Of a stretch of 64,000 nt of DNA, positions 9,565 through 19,483 are shown piece after piece. The translations under genes and the position numbers were made by a program. Source of the stretch: Clytia hemisphaerica (Eukaryota > Cnidaria > Hydrozoa > Leptothecata > Clytiidae); assembly GCA_902728285.1 (NCBI GenBank), contig CACVBU010000797.1, positions 1 to 64,000 of the forward strand. The letters run 5' to 3'. The notes below the pieces were generated by a model. That model made no database searches. It had not been told where the DNA came from and saw only the letters and a list, made by a program, of their open reading frames with translations. The stretch's first letter is position 1. Each line of letters opens with the position of its first letter.

Positions 9565-11942
9565 ATGGAAGCAAAGAATGAATCAAAAACTTCTGAAAAT
9601 AAATCAGCAATGCCTGAAACGTACATGAGTGGTCTTCAAAAAGAGCCAAGAAACAGATATAAGCTAAAGTTAGAGCTTATTGGTAAGTAACAGCCTTAAA
9701 AAACCCCATTCTTGAGACACTTTATCAATCACCAGTACAAGTATGTGGGTTATTTCTATCATCAACCACATAAGTTTTATCTTTCAGGATGGGCAACTGA
9801 AACATATATAGATTTCCTAAACAAATACTTACATTATCCTTATTTATACTAAGGAATAATGGAATGGAAATGAAATGTCCTGAAGGAATGGAAGCAAGCA
9901 AATGGACTTTGATCCCCGGGAATGGGCAGAGCATACATACCCTCACCTGTACCACTACTTAATTAAATCTCCAATTAATTTACTTTTTTATGTCCTAGCC
10001 TCCTTTGTTGATGTTCTTTGTTTTGATAGTATTACGCTAAAGCAGATTGATGCCCTAATATCATCATGCAATACACAGTCGCATTGGTTGTTGCAAATAA
10101 TGTTGTGTATTTTCAATTTTGCCTCTAGGACTTTACTCACAAGAAAGAATGGAAAAATACAAATCGTTAGAAGCCTTCAAGTTTTATATCAGTGGTTGGG
10201 TTCAAGAAGTTAAACACATGGAGGTAAATGAGACCATTCTACTGACAGCAGAAATTCGTCCCTCATACAGGACAACTGGAGAGACACACAGTGCTTGGGT
10301 AGTAATGAAGAAAAATGGAAGTGTTGTCTATGGTCATTGTAAATGTATGGCAGGGTTAGTATATTTTTCTGGTACATTATTTTGTCGTGCTTGTTTTACA
10401 TTATTGTGTCGGTCAGTTTTGGTTTAAACATTTATTTGACTAAAATTTAGATTATGACAACATGTTTGAGTCAACCTAACCCAGTTTTTCACTGAGTTTT
10501 GATAACTTCAAGAAACCTTAAAGGTCTGAAATTTCCTACATCTTGTTGATTTTGAATTATATTTTTTTAACTTTTTCTTTCAGTTTGGATGAAACATGTT
10601 CGTGCCATACTTTTCAAAATGGAGGCAGCTGTTCGAATTGGATTTACAAGAGTTACACCGACAGATCTACCTCAGTTGTGGAATCAAAACTTTACCAAAA
10701 ACATTGATGGTGAAAAGGTTGCAAACATTCTTATATATTCTGAAAAAGATAAGGCAAAAATCAGACAATCCCGACCATCAACACTTTGTAATCCTATAGA
10801 TTTAGACTCATTTGAGCAATTTTTATCTGAAATCCAAGAGACGTCACCTGATACAGTTGCACTCGGCTTGTTTGGAGATCATCAGGAAAATTTCATTATC
10901 GAAACTCCATGAAAAGAAGCAAGGCCACATTTGCCACCTTCACTGAGACTTCTCTATAACTCAAAACAGTCGGAATTAGACGAGGAAGAATGTGCATTTT
11001 TGGCTATGAAAACAATGAATGAAATCAAAGAATCAAACATTCTATCAGCAATATCCTATGTGGAGGAAACAACGCGAAACCAAGCCCTCAGCCCAACCTG
11101 GTTTCAGCAAAGAGCTAGGCGCATAACCGGATCCATATTTCGTAAAGTTTATATGGCAAACATTGATGACCCAAGTAAATCTCTTGTCACAAAAATTTAC
11201 TCTGACACTGCAAAAAGGATCAAAGCAGAGGCCCTTGAATGGGGTAGATCTAAAGAAGATGGGGCATTAGCCCTTTACACTGAGGTTCATGGAAGCACAA
11301 ACTTTCTCCCTGGCGATTGTGAGCCAATTTCAGATTGTTTTATACATTATGATTTTAATGTTCTGACTTATGGTTTAGCCATTTATCAAGACATTCCTTG
11401 GTTTGCAGCATCCCCTGATGCTATTGTTCACTGCTCTTGTTGTGGATATGGGGTAGTCGAAATCAAATGTCCATATGCCATTGCGAAAAGTGATACGTGA
11501 ACCTTAAAAGGAGAAATTGATGCTGGTGAATTTAATGTAAAAATACGGGTATGCTGGATACTACTTGGACGAGAATCATGAGTACTAATACCAAGTACAA
11601 CTTGAAATGCTGACATACTGTGATTTTTTTGTTTGGACTCCAGCAGAATTTCTCACCGTTAGAGTTTATATCGATAGAGAATGCTCAAATGTGATCATTT
11701 TTGGCAGACAGTCATTCTCAAAGAACTGCCGACTAGAAAATTTGAGCTAGAAATTGTTCCTGACGACATACCGGAGGATGGTGAAACTTGCAGTGTATTT
11801 TCGAATGACGAGAACGATATGATCAAATGAAAAGTTTGTTTCAAATTTGTCCACCCTAAATGTGTTGGTAAGAAAACTATGGCAAAGCCTGGAACTTATA
11901 AGTGCAAGGTGTGCAGGAAAAATGAGAAGAAAGGAACCAAGT
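9565..11942 (+). pseudogene. SWIM zinc finger - YqaJ nuclease - PHD protein of the ISL2EU-type element
   Basis: Spliced gene. Exon 1 (9565-9682) starts MEAKNESKTSEN and ends at G|GTAAGT. A middle exon contains DPREWAEHTYPHLYHYLI (about 9905-9970). Exon about 10130-10352 (acceptor GCCTCTAG, donor GTTAGT) encodes LYSQERMEKYKSLEAFKFY and GHCKCMAG. The next exon starts at about 10585 with LDETC; a 1-base shift follows, then HVRAILFKMEAAV. CKC...C.H is a SWIM zinc finger. From 10931 comes a YqaJ-type exonuclease domain: ARRITGSIF, EWGRSKEDGALALY, GLAIYQDIPWFAASPDAIV, VVEIKCPYA. It has stops at 10910-10912 and 11498, then a shifted YQVQLEMLTYCDFFVW. A C-terminal PHD-like finger ends at 11942. YqaJ proteins are lambda-exonuclease-like nucleases; their role in transposition is not established to my knowledge. 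Inactive copy. Confidence 0.8.
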
Positions 11943-12778
11943 GAACATTGTGAAAATTTAGATTTTTGTGTAAATATTTATTTCTTCCAGACTCACAAGT
12001 AGGAAGCATTTTATTTTTATTTTTGCCCCCGCAAGGAGCGCAGCGACTGAGGAGGCATTCATAGCTTCACGCAATATATTGGACTGGAATCTCGATTTTT
12101 TGCGAATTGTTTTTGTTTTTGCGTCGTAATCGGCTTTCCGGCCAAATAAGTGTTCCGCAAAAATATGGCGGTAAATTATACAGCGGTAAATGTTATACAT
12201 ATTTTCATATTACGTTATATGCTATTACCATTATTGCGTATTACATTTTATTAGTTTTGATTTAGCATTGAAAAGCTGAAGCGAGTGTTATAAATGCAAA
12301 TTATAGAAAAAGTATAGTGATTACACCATAACACGAATTACAATATTACTTGTGCAAATCAAAACAAACAAAATGGCAGACTGGTTATGATGATGAGCTG
12401 ATTCATTGACTGGAAAAAGTGTTTTGTATGTCAAATTTTGTTTCTTGTCTTTCAAACTGAATACTAAATACTGTAATTTAGTCAGAAGTTCATTTCAGCA
12501 ATGATTTCAATTCTTTTTCTGGAATCTTTAAAGAAGTTTGCTCAAGTTTTCAAATGTACATTTGATATTTTAGTTCAAACTGTAATTTATCTTTGTCTGT
12601 GTTATTATATTAATAACTAGCTTTATTGTTTATAGAGCTTCTTGAGCTTTAAAGACCATCATATGGTCGTAACTCGAGAAAGTCCTTCTTAACTTGGTAA
12701 AACAAGATACCGGCAAAGTACAAAAAAGTTGAATGTACACATAAGTAAAGTTGAATCCAAAAGTGGTTGAATGTGTTG
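11943..12778. other. Non-coding stretch inside the ISL2EU-type element
   Basis: AT-rich. Contains CGCAAGGAGCGCAGCGACTGAGGAGG-like text near 12030 that looks like an old dispersed repeat. No gene was recognised. Confidence 0.3.
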
Positions 12779-12849
12779 AATGTAAACAAACTTTTTTCAG
12801 GTTTTTAAAATAGTCTATTTTAAAAACCTGAAAAAAGTTTGTTTACATT
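12779..12849. repeat. Perfect 71-bp palindrome
   Basis: Arms 12779-12813 and 12815-12849 are exact reverse complements of 35 bases around a single central T at 12814. The left arm starts AATGTAAACAAACTTTTTTC. It is probably the fused ends of a foldback element or a very short MITE. The RNA would form a long uninterrupted hairpin on either strand. Confidence 0.9.
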
Positions 12850-12894
12850 CGTTTAACTTTGCATGCGCGCGTTCTACTTTTTCATGCAGTTGTG

Positions 12895-13066
12895 ATAGGG
12901 GCCGTCCATATAGTACGTACGCAGAGATTTTCCAAAAATTTGATACCCCCTCCCCCCTTGTACACAGAGAACTATAGAAATTATGTCATTTATACAATAG
13001 ATGTACGCTTTTGCTAAACCCCCCTCTCCCCCTTCACTGCGTACGTACCATATGGATGGCCCCATA
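12895..13066. mobile_element. MITE, 166 bp, ATA duplication
   Basis: The element runs 12898-13063. It starts GGGGCCGTCCATATAGTACG and ends CGTACCATATGGATGGCCCC, near-perfect inverted repeats of about 27 bases. ATA flanks both sides. The GGGGCCGTCCATA terminus recurs in MITEs of many invertebrates (recalled knowledge). Non-coding. Confidence 0.85.
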
Positions 13067-14304
13067 GCCTAAATAACTTACGCTTTAGGGGTTTGGTGAA
13101 ATAGCTCCAATTCTAGCTTTCCAAGTTAAGGCATTTAACGGTGGTTAGACTATAGCTAAAAACTCAAAAATTCTAGTTTCCTGAAGGCCCGTCTCTTCAC
13201 TGCTCTTCATTGTCTGCGCTGCAATCATATCTTAATGGCTTCAATCCTTTCAGCTTGGAGAAAAGATTGCATCATGAAAAAGTACTATGCACTTGAAAAA
13301 AATTAGGCACATTTCAACTTTTCGACTGTACCTCTGAATGGACCACAATGACATTCCTTTATTTTTCTTTTGACTGCAATCACAGCGTACGCAAGTGGAG
13401 CCCGGGCCTTAACTACAATCCTTCAAGAAATATTTGAGACAAAGGGGAATTCCCGGTGTAATTTTGAACACCACAGTTGATTTTTAAGCGCCTTAAACTA
13501 CAGTTGGAAAGTAGAGTTTTAACTCTGAGCTTTAACATGAGACTTAAGACTTAACACCTTAGGATCTCAGGATTTAAAAGCTCAAATTTGCTCGAATGAG
13601 GCTTGGAATATAGCCTAGAAGCCACCAAACCCCCCTAAAATCGAAATATTCAATGGAAGAAAGTGGAAGTGCTAAAATAGCAATTCTCGCCCGAACTTTA
13701 AATTCTGAAAAACGTTAAAATACACTAAAATCTCAATATATTTCAAGGGAGATTGTAGGATTGGTCTATTTCAGATGGCACAGAACTTTTTGTTAAATTT
13801 TATACGCAGTATCATCTTATCATCTTACTATTGTTTATTAGGCAAAGTAGCAATAGAGAATTGTTGAAATATATAGCAGCCAATGAAAAATAAACAAGCT
13901 ATTTCTGATTACCTTGTTGATTTATTCACCGCTATATATTTTGCCTACAATCTAAGATGTCTGCAGCATTATCGGAAAAGGTCTATTTAGTGAATGATCA
14001 TGACATATATTGTTGTAAGAAAAAACAAACAAACAAGGAGATGTGAAAGTCAGTAAGATAATGATACCATGATTTTCGAAATATGTTTTTGAGAAGCTTT
14101 TCTAGATTTATAAATTGTCAAGCTGCATGAATTCTTCAAGTATTTTGTTAATGGAATATGATTTTTTTTCAATCAATCAATAAATAATTAAATCAATCAA
14201 TTATTCCTGATTATTTTTTATGATTTAATTTTTAAAGCATTAAAAGCTTTATAAGTGCATGAAATGACCTTTCTGTGGGGGCATTTAGTAAAAGCTATGA
14301 CTAG
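13067..14304. other. Non-coding stretch inside the ISL2EU-type element
   Basis: No domain-bearing frame. Contains short AATCAATCAATAAAT repeats near 14170. Nothing else identified. Confidence 0.35.
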
Positions 14305-14329
14305 TAGTAAAAATTCAAAACTTTATTTT

Positions 14330-14369
14330 TGTAGAACTCTGAGTTTCATGCGTACAATCATCAGCTACA
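14330..14369 (-). ncRNA. Hammerhead-like ribozyme motif, inverted copy
   Basis: Exact reverse complement of 15294-15333; the same core and stems are described there. Its position next to the inverted RT fragment shows that end and RT were inverted together. Confidence 0.5.
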
Positions 14370-14399
14370 GTACATACAAAATGATCTAATGTGTTGAAA

Positions 14400-14623
14400 A
14401 AATTCCATAATTTCAGCTCCGTCGAAGCTTCCCATTGTGACGTCGAAGCAGTCGTGTGATTTGTTTTTCTTCCATGTTTTGTCATTCGAATAAAGAAGTG
14501 ATTTGCGGCAGTGGTTGATTGTTCTAAGTTCTTTTTCGGTTATAGTGGTGTGTTCCATAGCAAAATTTAATGCATTATCTAATATACGTTTCGTTATATT
14601 TGGATAAAATTCTTTTATAAAAC
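14400..14623 (-). pseudogene. Penelope reverse transcriptase fragment
   Basis: Minus-strand frame with KEFYPNITKRILDNAL, then EKELRTINHCRKSLLYSN and FDVTMGSFDGAE, the last a highly characteristic Penelope RT block. It runs directly into the inverted 95-bp end, so the rest of the RT is deleted. Non-functional fragment. Confidence 0.75.
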
Positions 14624-14659
14624 AATGTCAAAATTAGTTATTCGTCTACTGAAAACGTC

Positions 14660-15160
14660 CGCACGATTATTGCAGCACACAACAAGAAGATATTATCGAA
14701 AAGCGAATCTACAACTGAGCGTTGTAATTGCCGAGATAAGAAGTCATGTCCGTTAGACAACAAGTGCCAAACCACATCTGTAATTTACAAATGCGAAGTA
14801 ACTGCCCCAGATCACGAGAAAAAAGTTTACATTGGTCTCACTGAGAAGGAGTTCAAACAAAGATATAACGGGCATAAACTATCCATCACCAAGGTCAAAT
14901 ACAAAAACAAAACTACCCTTTCGACGTACGTCTGGAGTTTAAAAGATAAAAATGTCTTGCCAAATCTTAAATGGTCTATCATGAAACGGGTAAAATCATA
15001 TTCTAACACTTCGAAAGTTTGCCGTTTGTGCTTGCAAGAAAAGTTAGAAATTCTTCGCTACGAAAATAAGCCCGAACTTCTCAATAAACGCTCAGAAATT
15101 GTTTCTAAATGCCGACATATGAATAAATTCATGCTGGCTAACTACAAGTCAAAAGACTGA
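14660..15160 (+). pseudogene. Penelope GIY-YIG endonuclease domain
   Basis: Open for about 167 codons to a TGA at 15158-15160. Contains CPLDNKCQTTSVIYKC, then VYIGLTEKEFKQRYNGHK (the GIY-YIG-like core), LKWSIMKRVKSYSN, VCRLCLQEKLEIL, and LLNKRSEIVSKCRHMNKF. The CxxC and Cys spacing is typical of the Penelope endonuclease, which nicks target DNA during insertion. The frame has no start of its own, because the upstream RT is cut away and inverted, so it is a domain remnant even though the reading frame is intact. Confidence 0.85.
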
Positions 15161-15293
15161 CGGACACTTGAGAATTTCCTTTTGTTCTATTTATTACTTC
15201 AATTTATTTCACCGATTTTTACGACCTTTTACGACTTTACGATTTTTCCTCAAGATGTAATTCTTTCAACACATTAGATCATTTTGTATGTAC

Positions 15294-15333
15294 TGTAGCT
15301 GATGATTGTACGCATGAAACTCAGAGTTCTACA
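15294..15333 (+). ncRNA. Hammerhead-like ribozyme motif
   Basis: Stem I UGUAG (15294-15298) pairs with CUACA (15329-15333). The core CUGAUGA is at 15299-15305 and GAAA at 15316-15319. A minimal stem III C/G plus A/U surrounds loop UCAGA, and cleavage would follow GUU at 15326-15328. Stem II is weak: U-A and G-C around UACG with a U-U mismatch next to the core. The layout matches the minimal type I hammerheads known from Penelope-like elements, but activity of this copy is doubtful. Confidence 0.55.
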
Positions 15334-15358
15334 AAAATAAAGTTTTGAATTTTTACTA

Positions 15359-15774
15359 ATAATGCTCCTTCTGTAGAGCACTTTTTGTTGTTAACAAACA
15401 ACTTACTTATGATATTGATATTTTTATTTTATAAATTTTTATTTCATCTTTTTGTACCTATTGTATGTATGCAGCCTTATAAAGTACATTTTTCTTCCTT
15501 TTATCACTACTACTAGTATTTTAGTGTTTGATTTTACAAAAAGGTGCTGAAATCGAAAACTGACTGTTTTTTTTTTCGGTTTTCCTAATTTCGAACATCG
15601 GATAGAAAATTTGTGTTTGACTAAGTATGGCTCATTCAAGATAACTTTTATGATTGATTTTGAACTCAAATTGATAAAAAAATGGGTAAAATAGAAAAAA
15701 AGGGCTTATCGAAGACTTGAGACAAAATGAGGAAGTTTGGAGGGGGAATGTCTATTAGTTGAGTCCAGAATGTA
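15359..15774. other. Gap without recognisable features
   Basis: AT-rich, with no gene. Frames here are low-complexity or chance. Confidence 0.3.
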
Positions 15775-16030
15775 CTCTCGGGTACTTGGTAGACGGGAGT
15801 TGAATTAAGCGGGGGGGGGGGTCGGAATTAAAATGTCCTGGGTGGAAAATTTTGGAAAAGCAGGCTAATACTGAAGAATTAGGACAAACAAGGGAACATT
15901 AAAAAACATTGCCCCAAAAAATAATACAAGAATTAATAAGCGAGGGGGGAGGATTGGAATAAGAATGTCCTAAGTGGAAATTTCTTCAAAGATTAATTGG
16001 CGGGGTGTATGTTTATTCGGTACCCGAGGC
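15775..16030. repeat. GC-run dispersed repeat family B, copy 1
   Basis: Begins CTCTCGGGTACTTGGTAGAC and ends TTCGGTACCCGAG, inverted termini. Inside, a unit of the type AATAAGCGGGGG...TTGGAATAAGAATGTCC, GTGGAAATTTT occurs twice. The same repeat is at 41930-42175. Non-coding. Confidence 0.7.
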
Positions 16031-16059
16031 AAGCTGAAGGTAGCTTGGTTCAATTCATG

Positions 16060-16500
16060 AAAATTTAAAATTCCGAATAAAAAATCGGAAACCGACCCTT
16101 AGAGCTAGAGAAATTTCTGCCGTTTCTGGGACCCTTAGGGAGAAATTTTCCAACTCTCAAGGGATATTTGGCGGCCCGGGGTACTACCCTTGCCAACCGA
16201 CGAGGGTGTTCCACTGAGGTCCGAAAAATGGACCCTACGTGGGAGTCATTTTTTGAAAAAAAATGCCAAAATGTGCGTAAAAAGTGATCCTCAATTGGAC
16301 TGAAATTTCCAAATTTTCTCAAAATGTTCATTTTTTCCCCAAAAATTTCCAAAAAGTCACCCTACTTGGGACTAGTTTTTCTATTTTGGTGTTTTTGCGA
16401 TCTTACGTGTGACTGGTGGAGGTGAAAATAGGTACCCTGACCAGCGGCACACCCCCGTACCCCTTTTTCCAAAGTAACCCCCCCCCAAATAGGCCAAAAT
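16060..16500. repeat. Dispersed repeat with GACCCTTAG and GTACCC motifs
   Basis: Contains CGACCCTTAGAGC, GGACCCTTAGGGAG, GGGGTACTACCCTTGCC, and ends near CCCCCGTACCCC. It shares vocabulary with the GC-ended MITE family but is not colinear with it. A minus-strand frame across it (16065-16352) is not considered a gene. Confidence 0.5.
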
Positions 16501-17087
16501 GTTTTTTCCTTTGCGGATAGCCCGTAAAACCAACTTTGGCGGATCGATCATAAAACCAGTTTTTGGCTGTCAATAAAACCCAATAAAACCGTATAAATTT
16601 GGGGTGTCTTCAAGTAACGAAAAAGGATAACATGATGGATACAGCCAAACAGATTTTTTTCGGTCACGATTGATAATTCATTACAAGAATTTGAAGCATT
16701 GAAATCTCAAGTTAAAAATCATTTTGAAATGAAAATTTAGCAAAAATTATACAAGCTTTATTATACATTAAAAAGTTCACACAATAGATAACTCATGTTA
16801 ATTGGTTACAATTTAAATGTGAGCTAAATATGTATGAAATCCATCAGTATCAAAATGATTAGTGATACTGCCCTACAGCTCAGTACAGGAAAAATAATGG
16901 GACCGAGGCATGAAATAAACAATGTGAAGAAAGGAAAGTGTCTTCAGGGAATAATTGAAAAACAAGCCTCAAAATTGACTTAGTGTTTTAATGGTTAAAA
17001 AAAAGTAAAACAAGGCAAAAATATCAACAAAGTGAATTTTTTTAAAGACAATAAATAATTACAGAAATATTATAAAAATTAACAAGT
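16501..17087. other. 3' region of the THAP transposase gene and gap
   Basis: Short ATAAAACC repeats at 16525-16580, then AT-rich DNA. No other gene was recognised. Confidence 0.3.
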
Positions 17088-19394
17088 TCAAATATAAGGA
17101 TTTGTATCTTCATCAATAACTGGTGTGTTTGTATTTTTATCAAATATAATACTTCGATTTAAATTAGTTAAGACTGAGCAAACAACCACAAGTTTATCAC
17201 AATTGGCAATGATAGACGAGCTTTTTTCGTCTTTGATACTCTTTAGCAATCTCAATGGAATAGTCCCTTTCAAAATTGTGTATTGATTCCGTAACAATCC
17301 ACGTTCTATGTGGATTCTCACCGAGGCAATTTTGTGTGATATTTCGATATTTCTCGAGCAGACAATTGAGTCTTTCTTTTGGTAAAAGCAGGTACCTGCA
17401 GCAAACTCTTCTACCAATGTAAAACCACGATCTGCAAGAACCTGATCACCAGGCATATGATATTTGGAGGTATGAAAGCCAGACTCTTTTACAACTTGAA
17501 TATCAGAGGGGCGTCCTCCATAACATTGGGAAACAAAATTGATTGCACCCAAAGGAGTGCAAGAAATGAAAACTTTAATAGTTGTGTGCTTCTTGTACTG
17601 GCTGTAGAATCGAGCCCTAGCTAGCATGGAGCTTGGTGCCTCGACAAAGACCTCAAAACAATCAATGATTGAGGTCAATCGAAGGAACTTACATTTGAAA
17701 TGAGCTGGGATGGTATTGAATATGTTGTCTCTATCCTGCATTTTTATCAGTCTTTTTATATTCACAAACATGATATCAATCCATTTCCAAAAGTACTCAA
17801 TACATGTAGTCAGGGATATGTTGAATAATAGAGCTAAAAGCTCAAAGACAGGATTGTGTTTAAGTTTGATTATAGTCAACATAATTTGGTCCTCGATTGA
17901 GAGTTTTGTTGGTTTGTTAGAAGGGTTATGTGCCTTCATTGAATAATTCATTAGTGATTTTAGGACTATAGGTTTAAGTCCTGTCAATAAAATACAACAA
18001 TCTTCATTATCTTTGACCCCATTAAATTTGAGACCAGAAGAAGCCATGTTTTGTTTCAAATTTTCATTTTCCTTTTTTAGTTTATCTATGCCCATACGTA
18101 GGTTGTTCATTTCCTCATACAGTCTCTCCGTTTCAAGTTTATTATTATTATCTGGTACAGTTCGTTCAGGTAAGTCTTCTTTAGGTGTCTCAGGAATACC
18201 ATTGTCATCCATAATTTCTTCATTTATATTTTATTCTATTTGGCTTGGCCCAGGAACTGGGGATGGTGGCTCAAAATCAGGACTTTGAAGTCGTAGTCTT
18301 CTTGATAAAGCTAGAAATATAAACAAACACAAAATTAATGAGTATCTTTAAGATGGCTCTTACCCCCTTTGAACTACTAGTACTTTGAAGTTGTTTGAAA
18401 TTACAAATTACCTTGAATAGGTATCAATGGCAAATGAATAGGTTTCCATTTACTACACACCAACAAAATCAGATATCAGATTTCATACAGTTATAAAAAC
18501 GAGTAGGAAAACAAGCTGTCAATAGGACAATGAGCAAAACAGTTACTACTATTCTGCCACATTATTGAAATCATCATGAATAATGAATCTCAAGGAATGT
18601 TGGCTATCAGTAAAAGCTTATTTCAAAGTTCAGTTTATTACTTTGTGGCATTATATACCTTTTGGTTTAGATTGATATGCAGTCCTCCTTTGATCTATTT
18701 CTAGCCTTTGACGATGTGGACTTTGGACTTTTTTGGATTTCGACTTCTTAGGCGACATTGCTGGAGTTGCTTTGGGTTTTCGTGGAAATACTGATGGTAC
18801 GTAATCAGAATGACTCGTCGTGAGTGATCTTTGACCTTAAATAAAATAAAAGCATTTTGGGTACATGATTTTATACTATTTCAAAATAGTCACTTTTTGT
18901 AAAGACAAACAAAGTGGCTACAGAATAGAGAAATATCATAAATCATTCTTAATTTTTTGAAAGTTTGAAAGCTATCAAACATCAAAAGAGACTAATTGAA
19001 GTTCCACGATAAAGAAAGAAAGACTCAATGACTCGCCCAGTCCCCCGACAACTAGCACTTCTTTCCTAACAAACTGTCAACTCTGTTACGTTGGTGGAAA
19101 CCACTGCTGGTGTATATTCAAACACCACAAATCTAAGTGCATAAGAACAGTACTACGAGAAGAGGAATACATGTTACCTACCACTGATAAAATGTTCAGA
19201 ACAAACATAATGGTGAGAAGTTTTAGGTACCCATAACTTCCCAGGAATAACTCTCCCATCAGGTGCTGTTGCAGCACGATTGTTGGCTTTGCACCACTCA
19301 TTCTTTTCAGGGTCAGCAGGTAGCTGGTAGTAATTGATATCTTTGGTCTTGGCACTATTTTTTTACAATAAGTCACACAACAATATTTCCCCAT
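17088..19394 (-). pseudogene. THAP-DDE transposase of the ISL2EU-type element
   Basis: Three-exon gene. Exon 1 (19394-19182) starts MGKYCCVTYC and, after a 1-base shift in an A run near 19365, continues with a THAP zinc finger ending VCSEHFISG at a GTAGGT donor. Exon 2 (18835-18659) encodes SDYVPSVFPRKP. Exon 3 (18310-17088) has one in-frame TAA (18231-18233). From MDDNGIPETP it encodes a coiled coil (LETERLYEEMNNLRM...), a helix-turn-helix (about residues 104-145) and a DDE_Tnp_4 core. Core residues are D184 (SIIDCFEVF), D261 (VLADRGF) and E303 (VRIHIERGL), with FYSQYKKHTTIKV and GGRPSDIQVVKESG between. The catalytic triad is present; only one frameshift and one stop separate it from an open gene. 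THAP fingers in such transposases bind the element ends. Confidence 0.85.
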
Positions 19395-19483
19395 CTTTTA
19401 AGCTCTTTGAAGCCCTCCAAGCTCAAGAAACCACAGCACACCACAGCCAGAAGTCGTAAATATTTTACCCGCGTTCAAAATGG

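Larger units (their letters stand above)
14305..15358. mobile_element. Rearranged Penelope-like retroelement (PLE)
   Basis: Two exact 95-bp inverted copies (14305-14399 and 15264-15358) enclose a reverse transcriptase fragment on the minus strand and a GIY-YIG endonuclease region on the plus strand. So the 5' half is inverted relative to the 3' half, with a junction near 14625-14650. Each 95-bp end contains a hammerhead-like core followed by AAAAATAAAG. Hammerhead motifs in the LTR-like ends of Penelope elements are established for this class. Inserted in the centre of the ISL2EU-type element. Confidence 0.8.

Noticed and set aside
16065..16352. 95-codon minus-strand frame
   Set aside because: Lies wholly in a dispersed repeat whose relatives elsewhere are non-coding.
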